Of a DNA stretch of 64,000 nt, positions 35,781 to 45,180 are shown piece by piece. Numbering within the stretch: position 1 is the first letter of the stretch; each line of letters opens with the position of its first letter. The stretch spans positions 149,367 through 213,366 of the forward strand of contig JAFSTN010000024.1 in assembly GCA_017450485.1 (NCBI GenBank). Reading direction: 5' to 3'. The notes beneath the pieces were generated by a model, which worked only from the letters and a program-made list of their open reading frames with translations, was not told the DNA's origin and searched no databases. Source of the DNA: Lachnospiraceae bacterium. Its GTDB lineage: Bacteria > Bacillota > Clostridia > Lachnospirales > Lachnospiraceae. Made by a program: the position numbers and the translations under genes.

Positions 35781-35976
35781 CGTGGAGGGCGAACTTGGTC
35801 ATGTGGGAGATAATGAAGGTCCCGGCAAGGTCCTTAAGCCTGAGGATTTCAGGCGGGCTGTCAGGGAAGCCATCAGTAATGGGGTCTCTGCTCTGAGCGG
35901 TATCATGTCTTATGAGATCGATGCCATGAAGGCGGTGGTTAAGGAAAAGATATCCTTGTTCAGAGGCGGATATTGA
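35776..35976 (+). pseudogene. Remnant of a class II fructose-bisphosphate aldolase-like gene
   Basis: A 66-residue open frame from a GTG reads VEGELGHVGDNEG, the strand with the metal-ligand glutamate of class II aldolases, then jumps to PEDFRRAVREAISNGVS and again to DAMKAVVKEKISLF, the C-terminal end of such enzymes. Parts of the barrel between these segments are missing, so at least two internal deletions have occurred. It overlaps the kinase fragment at GTGAC in another frame. It has no ribosome site. Confidence 0.6.
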
Positions 35977-35989
35977 AGGGGGTATGTAA

Positions 35990-36745
35990 ATGAACATAAG
36001 AACAGAAGATTTTTATATCGACAGTGACGGGATCCGCCTTCACGCGAAGCTGGACTTCCCGGAAGGTGTGGAAAAGGGACCGCTGTGCATACTGATACAC
36101 GGATTCACCGGGCATATGGAAGAGGAACATATCATAGCCGCACAGGAAGCCATAAACGAGGCCGGTGTGATAGTCCTGCGTGCGGAGATGTACGGCCATG
36201 GCGGGAGCGACGGAGAGTTCAAGAAGCATACGTTGTACAAATGGGTTACCAACGCTCTGTCGGTAGTAGAGTATGCCAGGAATCTGGACTATGTGACAGA
36301 CCTGTATCTGTGCGGACATTCACAGGGAGGATTGCTCACGATGCTCATCGGAGGTATGTGTCCCGATGATTTCAGGGCGATCATCCCCCTTTCTCCGGCA
36401 TGGATGATCCCGGATGATGCCAGAAAAGGAACTGTGCTGGGAACCTCATTTGATCCGTTGCATATCCCCGAAGTGATAGCGTCAACCGATGACTGGGAGC
36501 TCGGCGGTGATTATATACGTGTGGCACAGACCATACACGTGGAGGATGAGATAGCCAGATATAACGGGCCCGTCCTCATCATACACGGTGATGACGATGA
36601 AGCCGTACCTTATGAGATAGCTCCTAAAGCGGCAGAGTTATATAAGAATGCGGAACTGATAACCATAGCCGGAGACGACCATTGTTATACGAGGCATCTG
36701 GATCAGGTAACGAGGGCGTTGACCGCATTCTTTACGAAAAAATAA
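35990..36745 (+). CDS. Alpha/beta hydrolase (feruloyl/cinnamoyl esterase-like)
   Basis: The 251-residue cytosolic protein has LIHGFTGHMEE near residue 37 (oxyanion), nucleophile elbow GHSQGG near residue 106, HGDDDEAVP near residue 200 with the acidic residue, and DDHCYTR near residue 230 with the histidine. These are the usual features of esterases of the cinnamoyl esterase group that act on plant-wall ester bonds, but monoacylglycerol or other esters are possible. AAGGGGG precedes the ATG. Confidence 0.9.
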   Translation: MNIRTEDFYIDSDGIRLHAKLDFPEGVEKGPLCILIHGFTGHMEEEHIIAAQEAINEAGVIVLRAEMYGHGGSDGEFKKHTLYKWVTNALSVVEYARNLDYVTDLYLCGHSQGGLLTMLIGGMCPDDFRAIIPLSPAWMIPDDARKGTVLGTSFDPLHIPEVIASTDDWELGGDYIRVAQTIHVEDEIARYNGPVLIIHGDDDEAVPYEIAPKAAELYKNAELITIAGDDHCYTRHLDQVTRALTAFFTKK

Positions 36746-36765
36746 TTACCGGAGGCGATTAAAAA

Positions 36766-37311
36766 ATGGAACTGTATGACGGAAGACCGCAGGATATGAC
36801 CGGCAGACTGCCGAGGGAAGTACGCACATATGATTATCTGGATGATCTGGGGATCAAATATCAAAGGACGGATCATGAGGCGGCCGACAATATGGAGGCC
36901 TGTAATGAGATCGATGCGATACTCGGAGTCGTGATCTGCAAGAATCTTTTCCTGTGTAATCGTCAGAAGACCTGTTTTTATCTGCTGATGATGCCGGGTG
37001 ACAAGAAGTTCAAGACCAAGGAACTGTCTGCTCAGATAGGATCTTCAAGGCTGTCGTTTGCAGATCCTGAGGATATGCTTAAGTATCTGGACATAGAGCC
37101 CGGAGCGGTCAGCATCATGGGCCTGATGAATGATAAGGATCATCAGGTAAATCTGCTGATAGATGAGGATGTGCTTGAGGGAGATTATCTGGGATGCCAT
37201 CCCTGTGTATGTACATCCAGCTTGAAGATGAAGACATCCGATGTAGTGGAAAAGTTTCTGCCGTCGACCGGGCATACATTTCAGACTGTGCATCTGGTTG
37301 GAGAAGATTGA
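36766..37311 (+). CDS. Prolyl-tRNA deacylase, ProX (PrdX) type
   Basis: The 181-residue protein is a free-standing YbaK/ProX editing domain: YDYLDDLGIKYQRTDHEAA near residue 20, CKNLFLCNRQKTCFYLL near residue 59 with the catalytic lysine region, and DEDVLEGDYLGCHPC near residue 130. Such enzymes hydrolyse Ala- or Cys-charged tRNA-Pro. GGAGGCG precedes the ATG. It lies between a hydrolase gene and a small gene of unknown function, apparently in one transcript. Confidence 0.92.
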   Translation: MELYDGRPQDMTGRLPREVRTYDYLDDLGIKYQRTDHEAADNMEACNEIDAILGVVICKNLFLCNRQKTCFYLLMMPGDKKFKTKELSAQIGSSRLSFADPEDMLKYLDIEPGAVSIMGLMNDKDHQVNLLIDEDVLEGDYLGCHPCVCTSSLKMKTSDVVEKFLPSTGHTFQTVHLVGED

Positions 37312-37328
37312 GAACATCAGGTATAATT

Positions 37329-37649
37329 ATGAGTGAAGTTCAGCGCGAATGGGCGATGACAAAAGCCCGTCTCGTATCGGCCATAAAGCATCTGGGATTT
37401 CCCGAAGCACTGGGTGAACAGATCGCGATACATCTCGGCAGTCCAAAGGCAATGGAAAGAATGCTGGCATATTTAAACTATGTTAAACCACGAAGTGAAG
37501 AACTGATAGTGGATGAGATGCTGGCTATCCGCAGCGACATAGATGCGTGGCATGCAAAGAAAGAAGCCGAAGAAGCCAATGCCGGATACAATGAGATATT
37601 GTACTATGGACTTGGTAACGATGAAGAGGATGAAGGAGGATACTTATGA
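37329..37649 (+). CDS. Small protein of unknown function (106 aa)
   Basis: The ATG at 37329 is preferred; AGGT lies close upstream and the open frame further 5' overlaps the deacylase gene. The acidic, helical protein reads KARLVSAIKHLGFPEALGEQIAIHLGSPKAMERML, a pattern that looks like a small helical bundle domain, and ends in an Asp/Glu/Gly tail. Its last bases overlap the receiver gene (ATGA), so it may belong to that signalling unit. I do not recognise a family. Confidence 0.75.
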   Translation: MSEVQREWAMTKARLVSAIKHLGFPEALGEQIAIHLGSPKAMERMLAYLNYVKPRSEELIVDEMLAIRSDIDAWHAKKEAEEANAGYNEILYYGLGNDEEDEGGYL

Positions 37650-38023
37650 GCCTGATAATGCTGGTAGATGATGATGCGGATATGATCAGACTGACCGAAC
37701 GGTGGATAGTTAAGGTCGGTCATGAAACCATATGCACCACGTCCGGTCCGGAAGCACTGGATATGCTTAAAGCCGCAAAGCCCGATCTTATCCTACTTGA
37801 TTATGCGATGCCCGGAATGGACGGACCTGCGGTATTCCGCGCGCTTGCGTCCGATGATGCCACAAAAGATATCCCGGTCATATTCAGGACCGGAATAGAA
37901 GACAGTGAGTCGGAGACGATTCTTAAAGAACTGTCTCCTGCGGGTGTGATATCCAAGGCGGAAGGGAGGACCGGATTACTCCGTATCATCAATGACGTGA
38001 TGAAGCGACATCCTGAAAAGTGA
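37646..38023 (+). CDS. Single-domain response regulator
   Basis: The 125-residue protein is one receiver domain: acidic pair in LVDDDAD (8-10), phosphoacceptor D52 in LILLDYAMPGMDG, threonine in FRTG near residue 88 and lysine in ISKAEG near residue 107. It has no output domain, as in CheY-type or phosphorelay intermediates. GAAGGAGG precedes the ATG. Its 3' 48 bases overlap the converging REC-Hpt-REC gene, whose last receiver it resembles (KPDLILLDY and MDG). Confidence 0.92.
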   Translation: MSLIMLVDDDADMIRLTERWIVKVGHETICTTSGPEALDMLKAAKPDLILLDYAMPGMDGPAVFRALASDDATKDIPVIFRTGIEDSESETILKELSPAGVISKAEGRTGLLRIINDVMKRHPEK

Positions 38024-39703
38024 TTCCGCAAAAAACCTGTCTATCGAATCGAGAAGAGAATCTTTAGATAGGGTTTTTAAGAGATATCCGTCAGGCTTAT
38101 AGTGAAGAATGCTGTAGACATGATCCCTGTCATTTTTTCCTGTGAGGAATATGATGGGGATCATCCGTGTTTCGGGATCGTTCCGGAGTTTTCCCATCAG
38201 TTCGTATCCATCCATTTCCGGCATTTCGTAATCCAGAAGTATCAGGTCAGGTTTAACCATCGACAGCCCGCTCATCATCTCATTTGCACCGCTGAATCCG
38301 GACACACTGTAATGAGGTGCAAGCCATCTCTCGATCACCGATCTGTAATCCGGATCGTCGTCAACAACGAAGATCGTTTTTACACGATGGTAATCACTGA
38401 GGAGCTCGGAATAGTACTCCATATCATCCAGGAATCCGGCAGGTTCCACCGGCCTCGGGTATGTATGGGTGACTCTTCCGGCACCTTTTGATTCCATAGC
38501 CAGCTCTATATCATTTACATCGCCGGTCAGGCACAGAAGCTTGGAATCGTCCTGACAGAGCTCCCCCAGCAGATTCATCGTAATGCTGATGTGTGAATCA
38601 TCATATGTTTCGGGATAGTATACGATAATATCGGTATCAAATCTGTGTTTGATGATCGCGTCGGGACTGTCCGGGACCGAAACAACGTTAAATCCGCCGT
38701 CACTCAGGTTTTTCTCGATTCCTTTTGCGACTATTCCCTGGCTTGATTTGATGAAGAGTACGGACCGGCTGTGATCTGCGGCAACCGTCTCTTTCGGAGT
38801 CTCTTTGGCCTGATCAGCCGCATCAGTCATGATCTGCTGGATATCTTCATCCTCCATCAGCGGCTCAAGAAGCTTATTGAATCGTCTGTACTCTGCGAGC
38901 AGCTCGGGAGTCTTTTCATTGATCCGGTTGTAGTCCTTTTTATCGGCACATTTTTCCATCTCGGCTGCCATTTCGCTCAGATTTTTGGCACCGATCAGCA
39001 ATGACATACTCTTCAAAGAGTGAATTGCCAGCCTGTACATATTCCAATCGTTCTGTTCCTCATAATATGCGATATCGTCAGCCTTGTCGTTTATGGAAGA
39101 ACGGAAAACATAGAGCGCATCAACATAGTCCTCGGCACTGCCGCATCCTCTGATACCCGCATTCAAGTCGATATGAGGTACTATCTTCAGCCATAGAGGA
39201 AGCTTATCAAGTTCGTCCTTTACCGCGTTGTCGTCAAGATATACCGTTGAACCGCTGCCGGGATCCGAACCGGTATCCGCATCCGGACCGCCGTCTTCGC
39301 CGGACCCGGACGTATCATTCAGCTGTGGAAGATATGTAAGGATGAGCTCCGAGAGCTGTTCGGGAGTTACGGGTTTGATCAGTACATCCGCAAATCCCGC
39401 AGCTTTATAGAGATTGATATTATCGCGGCCTTCTTCCACGGTGTGGCAGATGACCGGTATACTCCTGCCCTGCTCCTTAAATATCTCTTTCATCCGGATG
39501 AGAGTGTCCACTCCATCCAGATCAGGCATACGGTGATCCAGCAGGATCAGGTCATAGTCGTTGCTGCGGACCATATCCAGACCGGCATATCCTCCATCGG
39601 CCTGATCCGACATTACACCTCTCGATGCAAGAAGCGACGAAAGTATCATCCTGTTGACCGGCAGGTCATCTATGATGAGCACCCGGGATGAGTTTTTTTC
39701 CAT
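37976..39703 (-). CDS. REC-Hpt-(degenerate REC)-REC phosphorelay protein without kinase domain
   Basis: The 575-residue cytosolic protein has a receiver at 5-128 with D56 in LILLDHRMPDLDG, an acidic linker, an Hpt domain near 185-280 with His228 in AIHSLKSMSLLIGA, then a receiver-like domain near 315-425 lacking the phosphoacceptor motif, and a C-terminal receiver near 445-565 with LILLDYEMPEMDG. There is no histidine kinase core, so phosphate must come from another kinase, possibly the hybrid kinase encoded at 40.9-43.6 kb. AAGGA precedes the start on the reverse strand. Confidence 0.9.
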   Translation of the reverse strand: MEKNSSRVLIIDDLPVNRMILSSLLASRGVMSDQADGGYAGLDMVRSNDYDLILLDHRMPDLDGVDTLIRMKEIFKEQGRSIPVICHTVEEGRDNINLYKAAGFADVLIKPVTPEQLSELILTYLPQLNDTSGSGEDGGPDADTGSDPGSGSTVYLDDNAVKDELDKLPLWLKIVPHIDLNAGIRGCGSAEDYVDALYVFRSSINDKADDIAYYEEQNDWNMYRLAIHSLKSMSLLIGAKNLSEMAAEMEKCADKKDYNRINEKTPELLAEYRRFNKLLEPLMEDEDIQQIMTDAADQAKETPKETVAADHSRSVLFIKSSQGIVAKGIEKNLSDGGFNVVSVPDSPDAIIKHRFDTDIIVYYPETYDDSHISITMNLLGELCQDDSKLLCLTGDVNDIELAMESKGAGRVTHTYPRPVEPAGFLDDMEYYSELLSDYHRVKTIFVVDDDPDYRSVIERWLAPHYSVSGFSGANEMMSGLSMVKPDLILLDYEMPEMDGYELMGKLRNDPETRMIPIIFLTGKNDRDHVYSILHYKPDGYLLKTLSKDSLLDSIDRFFAESLFRMSLHHVIDDTE

Positions 39704-39746
39704 ACTTGATCATTCCTTCTGTTTACATGGACTTTTCAACCAGTTC

Positions 39747-39776
39747 AGTATACCATTTCAACTCCCGAGGTGTCCA
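39747..39776 (-). promoter_or_regulatory. Candidate promoter of the REC-Hpt-REC gene
   Basis: On the reverse strand TGGACA (39776-39771) and TATACT (39752-39747) are 18 bases apart. The start codon follows 44 bases later. It is divergent to the promoter of the HD-GYP gene. Confidence 0.45.
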
Positions 39777-39807
39777 CTTTATAGAGGAGTCTTTGCTTAG
39801 AGAACAA

Positions 39808-39836
39808 TTGTTTTATTCACGCGTATTAAGTATAAT
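39808..39836 (+). promoter_or_regulatory. SigmaA-type promoter of the HD-GYP/hybrid kinase operon
   Basis: TTGTTT (39808-39813) and a perfect TATAAT (39831-39836) are 17 bases apart, 37 bases before the start codon. Confidence 0.75.
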
Positions 39837-39873
39837 TCATAGTGATATCCTTATGCGAAGGGAGATGACTTAT

Positions 39874-40884
39874 ATGAATTGGGTCGCTGTTGTTGACGAC
39901 GAGGCTTTTAACAGAAAAACAGTATCCCGTATTCTGAGAAAACGCGATTATATAGTAACCGAACTGAGTTCCGGACAGGAACTGCTGGATTTCCTGCTCG
40001 TAAAGGGCAATGTACCCGATCTGATCCTTTTGGACATCTACATGCAGCCGATGGATGGGTTCGAGACCATGAAGCGCCTACAGGCGGAACCCGGTATGGA
40101 GCGCAGGATCCCGATCGTTTTTCTGACGGGGGATACCGTTGATGAGACAGAGATGAAGGGGCTTCAGATGGGGGCTGAAGATTTCATCCGTAAACCCATC
40201 TACCCGGATGTGCTGCTGCATCGTGTGGAGCGTATCATCGAACTGGACCGTACACACAGATCCATGGCACAGGAGATCGAAGCTCGTTCCGCCGAGTGTG
40301 AGAGCCTGTCAAGACATGTTGTTCAGACGCTGGCAGCGGCTATAGATGCAAAGGATACATATACCAACGGACACTCCGACAGAGTGGCGACATATTCCAG
40401 GGAGATCGCCAAGAGATACGGATACAGTGAGAAGGAGCAGGACGACATCTATATGATGGGACTGCTCCATGATGTGGGTAAGATAGGTGTGCCGGATGAG
40501 ATAATCAATAAGACAGGCAGATTGACCGATGAGGAATATGCTGCGATCAAGGTTCACCCCGAGATCGGAGACAGGATCCTGAAGAAGGTGGAAGAAATGC
40601 CGAAGCTCTCAATAGGAGCAAGATGGCACCATGAGAGATATGACGGAAAAGGATATCCCGACGGACTTAAAGGCGACGAGATACTTGAGGAGGCCAGGAT
40701 CATTTCGGTAGCCGACGCTTATGATGCCATGACCAGCCACAGGAGTTACAGGGACATATTGCCGCAGGAGGTGGTCCGGGCAGAGATAGAGAAGGGCAAG
40801 GGTACTCAGTTCGACCCTGTATTTGCCGATATAATGCTCCGGATGATAGATGAAGATAAGGACTATGTGATGCATGAAGACTGA
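39874..40884 (+). CDS. Response regulator with HD-GYP phosphodiesterase domain
   Basis: ATG 39874 is chosen because AAGGGAG ends 9 bases upstream and the receiver begins at once (MNWVAVVDDE). The 336-residue protein has a receiver with D54 (residues 3-120) and an HD-GYP domain (145-325) with HD at 199-200 in LLHDVGKIGVPDEI, HPEIGDRIL near 228 and HHERYDGKGYPDG at 252-264. All signature residues are present, so cleavage of c-di-GMP is expected. It overlaps the hybrid kinase gene by 11 bases, which points to that kinase as its partner. Confidence 0.94.
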   Translation: MNWVAVVDDEAFNRKTVSRILRKRDYIVTELSSGQELLDFLLVKGNVPDLILLDIYMQPMDGFETMKRLQAEPGMERRIPIVFLTGDTVDETEMKGLQMGAEDFIRKPIYPDVLLHRVERIIELDRTHRSMAQEIEARSAECESLSRHVVQTLAAAIDAKDTYTNGHSDRVATYSREIAKRYGYSEKEQDDIYMMGLLHDVGKIGVPDEIINKTGRLTDEEYAAIKVHPEIGDRILKKVEEMPKLSIGARWHHERYDGKGYPDGLKGDEILEEARIISVADAYDAMTSHRSYRDILPQEVVRAEIEKGKGTQFDPVFADIMLRMIDEDKDYVMHED

Positions 40885-43591
40885 TAAAGAACACAGGATC
40901 AATCCGATATCGATCGCTGTACTGGGCGGCCTGGTCATCGCAGTCATACTGACGATCGGTACCATCGGCCTCGGCAGAGTTGCAAACAATGATACCAAGT
41001 CGGCAGTCAGGAACGTCAGTCTTCTGTACCTAAGCGAACTGGCCGGCCGCAGAGAGCAGGTGGTTTCATCCATACTTGAGGACTACATCAGGGACATGGA
41101 TGTCGTGGTAGGTATGTTGAATGAGAGCGATCTGAGCAGTGTGGAGAATCTCCGCAATTACCAGCTAAGGATAAAGCAGCTCTATGAGCTGGATAAATTC
41201 GCATTTATTGACACGAACGGGGTAATATATACATCCAGGGGAACGAGGTCTGATATCGACCAGTATTCCATAGATTATATGAATCTGACCGAGCCCGAGA
41301 TATCTGTCAAGAATCTTCACAGCAATGATAAAAAAGTCGTTATAGCGCTCCCGGTGGATAATCTCGATTTCGAAGGCAATACACTGGTCGTATCCTTTAT
41401 GGAGATCGATATGGATAATCTGCTCAGGAACGTATCCATTCAATCCAATAACAATACGACCTTCTGTAATATATACACATCGGATGGCGTTGCACTGACA
41501 AATATGGTCCTGGGGGGTCTTGCGAGCGAGGACAACCTTCTCGAGGCCATGAAGAATGCGGAATATGAAAAGGGATATTCTTTGGAGAAGCTTGTCCGGG
41601 ATTTTGATGAGGGCAGAAGCGGAGAAGTATCCTTTACTTATAACGGGATCGGTGAAACTCTCTATTATGTTCCCGTTCGCGGTACGAAATGGATGCTGAC
41701 ATATCTGATCCGGGAGAGCATAATCAGCGAACAGATCAGCTCGATATCCCGATCGATCATTGCCCGCAGTACCATTCAGTCCGTTCTGACAGCGCTGGTT
41801 TTGATCGGCATGTTCACCCTGTTGTTCATACAGCAGAGAAAGGCAGCCCAAAAAGCACTGGAACACGAGGTGTCTGAGACGGAGAACCGTGTCAGACAGC
41901 AGGAGCTGGAGGAACAGCTTGCCATGCAGGAAGAGCTGGCCTCGAAAAGCGAGGAACTCGAAGATGCCCTTCAGGCTGCGGAAGAAGCAAACCGCGCCAA
42001 ATCCGGATTCATATCCAACATGTCACACGAGATCAGAACCCCCATTTCGGCTATCCTGGGAATGAATGAAATGATCCGCAGGGAGAGTGTTGATGAGAAT
42101 ATTCTGTCATATGCGGATAATATCAGTAACGCCGGCGAGAGTCTGCTGGGCATCATCAGTGACATTCTGGATTTCTCCAAGATAGAGGCCGGCAAAATGG
42201 AGCTCCGTATAGAGAATTACTTCCCGACGGATATGATAGATGATCTGTATAATCTGGTGCGTTTCCGGGCGGAGGCCAAGGGATTGACACTGTCGTTTGA
42301 CATCGACCGTTCGATCCCGAAGGGGCTGATCGGAGATGAGCTGAGGGTTAAGCAGATCATCACCAATCTGCTGACCAATGCCGTGAAGTATACGGAAAAA
42401 GGAGAAGTGTCTCTGGAAGTCAAGCGTGTGGAAACTGACGATGAAGGCAGCAGAGCCAGACTCCGGATAACGGTTGCGGATACCGGAATAGGTATACTCG
42501 CGGAAGAAATGGATAAGCTGTTTGTTCCTTTTGACAGACTGGATGTATCCCGGACCAGAAACATAGAGGGGGCCGGACTGGGTCTCTCGATAACCAGACA
42601 GCTCCTGCATATGATGGATTCCGAACTTCAGGTCGAAAGTCTTTATGGGCAGGGCTCACGCTTTTATTTCAGTATCTGGCAGGGAATATGCGATCCTGAG
42701 AAGATAGGGGATTACAAGCCGTTGGGAAACACGGTCAGAAGAAACACGGGTGACGACGAACGGTTCTTTACCGCCCCCGGCAGACATATACTCGTAGTGG
42801 ATGATATGCCGATGAACCTTCAGGTGATGAAGGGTCTGCTCAAACGCAGCCGGATGATCATAGATACCGCTTCGAGTGGTGATGAGTGCATCCGTAAATG
42901 CGGTGAGAACGATTATGATCTGGTATTTCTGGATTACCGTATGCCGCTGATGGATGGCATAGAGACCCTTCACGCACTTCAGGCAAAGTATCCGGAAAAA
43001 ATGGCGCACACCCCCGTCATAGCTCTGACGGCCAGCGCTACTATGGGTGATCAGGAAAGACTTCTTAAAGAAGGCTTCACGGCATATCTGTCCAAACCTG
43101 TCGTTATCTCCGATATGGAGGAGACGATGAGCAGATTCCTGGGTGATATTCCGGAGGAAAGCATGCCTGCAGCGTCAGACATTTCCGAGGAGGTTCAGCC
43201 GGTTTCGCAGGACATCACTCCGGATGATACGGATGAGATACCGCAGGCTGTTCGTGACATGGAGGAACTGGATCCCGGGAAGGGCCTGGAATTCTGCGGT
43301 GATGTGGAGGATTATGTTTTTGCACTGCAGACCTATGCGGAATCCGTGGAGGAAAAAGCAGCTGCGCTTGAAGCAGCCCTGAAAGATGACCGTACGGATG
43401 ACTATGTTCTGATCGTTCATTCATTAAAAAGCATGTCCAAGTCCATCGGAGCTCTGCATCTCTATGAGATGGCGAGGGATCTGGAGGCGGCCGGAAGAGA
43501 AGGCAGGACCGATACGATAAAAACGGGCACGGAAGCTTTTGTCAGTGAATACAGAGCATTAGGCGAGAAGCTCAGTAAAGAACTCCTATGA
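40874..43591 (+). CDS. Hybrid sensor histidine kinase (Cache-like sensor, HisKA, HATPase, REC, Hpt)
   Basis: The 905-residue membrane kinase has a helix near 15-36, an extracytoplasmic sensor domain (about 40-290), a second helix near 297-318, a coiled coil, HisKA with His385 in MSHEIRTP, HATPase with NLLTNAVKY near 500, DTGIGI and GAGLGLSI, a receiver with D687 in FLDYRMPLMDG, and a C-terminal Hpt domain with His849 in VHSLKSMSKSIGA. The full relay His-Asp-His is in one chain and can feed the receivers encoded next to it. The sensor ligand is unknown. It overlaps the next gene (ATGA). Confidence 0.94.
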   Translation: MKTDKEHRINPISIAVLGGLVIAVILTIGTIGLGRVANNDTKSAVRNVSLLYLSELAGRREQVVSSILEDYIRDMDVVVGMLNESDLSSVENLRNYQLRIKQLYELDKFAFIDTNGVIYTSRGTRSDIDQYSIDYMNLTEPEISVKNLHSNDKKVVIALPVDNLDFEGNTLVVSFMEIDMDNLLRNVSIQSNNNTTFCNIYTSDGVALTNMVLGGLASEDNLLEAMKNAEYEKGYSLEKLVRDFDEGRSGEVSFTYNGIGETLYYVPVRGTKWMLTYLIRESIISEQISSISRSIIARSTIQSVLTALVLIGMFTLLFIQQRKAAQKALEHEVSETENRVRQQELEEQLAMQEELASKSEELEDALQAAEEANRAKSGFISNMSHEIRTPISAILGMNEMIRRESVDENILSYADNISNAGESLLGIISDILDFSKIEAGKMELRIENYFPTDMIDDLYNLVRFRAEAKGLTLSFDIDRSIPKGLIGDELRVKQIITNLLTNAVKYTEKGEVSLEVKRVETDDEGSRARLRITVADTGIGILAEEMDKLFVPFDRLDVSRTRNIEGAGLGLSITRQLLHMMDSELQVESLYGQGSRFYFSIWQGICDPEKIGDYKPLGNTVRRNTGDDERFFTAPGRHILVVDDMPMNLQVMKGLLKRSRMIIDTASSGDECIRKCGENDYDLVFLDYRMPLMDGIETLHALQAKYPEKMAHTPVIALTASATMGDQERLLKEGFTAYLSKPVVISDMEETMSRFLGDIPEESMPAASDISEEVQPVSQDITPDDTDEIPQAVRDMEELDPGKGLEFCGDVEDYVFALQTYAESVEEKAAALEAALKDDRTDDYVLIVHSLKSMSKSIGALHLYEMARDLEAAGREGRTDTIKTGTEAFVSEYRALGEKLSKELL

Positions 43592-44475
43592 AGGAAATCA
43601 CCTGCGAAGAATTAAATAAGCTTCCCGTTGTGCCGGGAGATAAACAGAAAAAAGCAGAGGAAAGCATCCAAAAGAAATACCACAGGCAGCTGTTTACTCC
43701 TTTTGCAAAAGCATGTAAGACATACAAGCTGATAGAAGAGGGCGACCGCATAGCCGTATGTATCTCGGGCGGCAAGGATTCGATGCTCATGGCCAAGCTT
43801 TTTCAGGAGATACAGAAGCACAGGCAGTGTAATTTCGAGCTTGAGTATCTGGTCATGGACCCCGGATATAATCCGGATAACAGAGCACTCATAGAGAGTA
43901 ATGCAAAGAGTCTGGGAATACCGGTCACTGTATTTGAGAGCGATATCTTTGATGCGGTAGATAACATAGAGAAGAATCCCTGCTATATATGTGCGAGGAT
44001 GCGCAGAGGATATCTGTACAGCAAGGCAAAAGAACTGGGGTGTAACAAGATCGCCCTGGGACATCATTATGATGATGTGATCGAGACGATCCTGATGGGC
44101 ATGCTGCAGGGAGCGCAGATACAGACCATGATGCCCAAGCTTCACAGCACGAATTTTGAGGGCATGGAGCTCATCCGCCCGATGTATCTGGTCAGGGAGA
44201 GCGATATCTGTGCCTGGAGAGACTATAATGATCTGCACTTTCTTCAATGTGCCTGTCATTTCACCGATACCTGCTCGACATGTCACGAGGACGGGACCAC
44301 ATCCTCCAAGCGTCTGGAGACCAAGAAGCTGATAGCCGCGCTTAAAAAGGACAATCCGTATATCGAATCAAATATATTCAAGAGTGTTGAAAACGTGAAT
44401 CTGGACACTGTGATCGCGTATAAAAAAGACGGTGTACGACATCATTTTCTTGATGAGTACACAACCGGGGTATAG
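43588..44475 (+). CDS. TtcA-type ATP-binding PP-loop protein (tRNA 2-thiolation family)
   Basis: The 295-residue protein has the PP-loop CISGGKDSMLMAK near residue 57, a CYICARMRRG motif near residue 131 and ALGHHYDDVIETILM near residue 152, the pattern of TtcA/TilS-related thiolases that make 2-thiocytidine in tRNA with an Fe-S cluster. A second cysteine set (CACHFTDTCSTC near residue 220) differs from enterobacterial TtcA. The first 40 residues are an extra helical stretch. It is coupled to the kinase gene by overlap only; a functional link is not obvious. Confidence 0.88.
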   Translation: MKEITCEELNKLPVVPGDKQKKAEESIQKKYHRQLFTPFAKACKTYKLIEEGDRIAVCISGGKDSMLMAKLFQEIQKHRQCNFELEYLVMDPGYNPDNRALIESNAKSLGIPVTVFESDIFDAVDNIEKNPCYICARMRRGYLYSKAKELGCNKIALGHHYDDVIETILMGMLQGAQIQTMMPKLHSTNFEGMELIRPMYLVRESDICAWRDYNDLHFLQCACHFTDTCSTCHEDGTTSSKRLETKKLIAALKKDNPYIESNIFKSVENVNLDTVIAYKKDGVRHHFLDEYTTGV

Positions 44476-44527
44476 ATAAACCTAAAGGAGTTGAGATCAA
44501 TAATCCGGTATTCGGAGTGGGATTTGG

Positions 44528-45079
44528 ATGCTGTATATTATCAGACACGGAATAACCGATTGGAATATAAAGCATAAGCTTCAGGGACAGACGGACGTAC
44601 CGCTCAATGATGAAGGACGTGCGATGGCCGAGGAGGCTCGATCGGAATACCGGGATATACGTTTCGATATCTGTTTCTGTTCACCGCTCATCCGGGCGAA
44701 GCAGACGGCTGAGATACTGCTCAGGGATCGGGACATTCCCGTATATTATGATGACCGTCTGAAGGAAATGTGCTTCGGCATATATGAGGGGGTTGAAAAC
44801 AGCTTCGGGATATCGGACTGTCCCGTCAATGTTTTCTTTAAGACTCCCGAGAAGTACACAGATCCGCCGGCGGGAGCAGAGAGCATCGCCGAACTGATGG
44901 CGAGGACCGCTGAGTTTCTCCGCGAAAGGGCCGAGCCGGAGCTTGAGTGCGGGCGCGATGTCCTGATAGTCGGGCATGGAGCGATGAATTCAGCCATAGT
45001 CTGCAATGTCAAACAGCGTCCGCTCTCCCGCTTCTGGGAGGAGGGCATAGATAACTGCCGGCTCATGAGACTGATATGA
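44528..45079 (+). CDS. Histidine phosphatase family protein (phosphoglycerate mutase-like)
   Basis: The 183-residue protein begins with the catalytic motif LYIIRHGITDWN (phosphorylated histidine at residue 6), has SPLIRAKQTAEILL near residue 54, KEMCFGIYEG near residue 80 and the second histidine in VGHGAMNSA near residue 150. These fit cofactor-dependent phosphatases such as alpha-ribazole phosphatase or broad sugar-phosphate phosphatases. The substrate cannot be decided. A promoter for the following chemoreceptor gene begins just after the stop. Confidence 0.9.
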   Translation: MLYIIRHGITDWNIKHKLQGQTDVPLNDEGRAMAEEARSEYRDIRFDICFCSPLIRAKQTAEILLRDRDIPVYYDDRLKEMCFGIYEGVENSFGISDCPVNVFFKTPEKYTDPPAGAESIAELMARTAEFLRERAEPELECGRDVLIVGHGAMNSAIVCNVKQRPLSRFWEEGIDNCRLMRLI

Positions 45080-45180
45080 GATAGTTGCGGATATGTGCAG
45101 TTTGTGTGTTTTTTTTTGCCCGGCAAATGTTATACTGTAATTTGTCATACAAATCTTTATAACAAGGAGAGATGGATACA

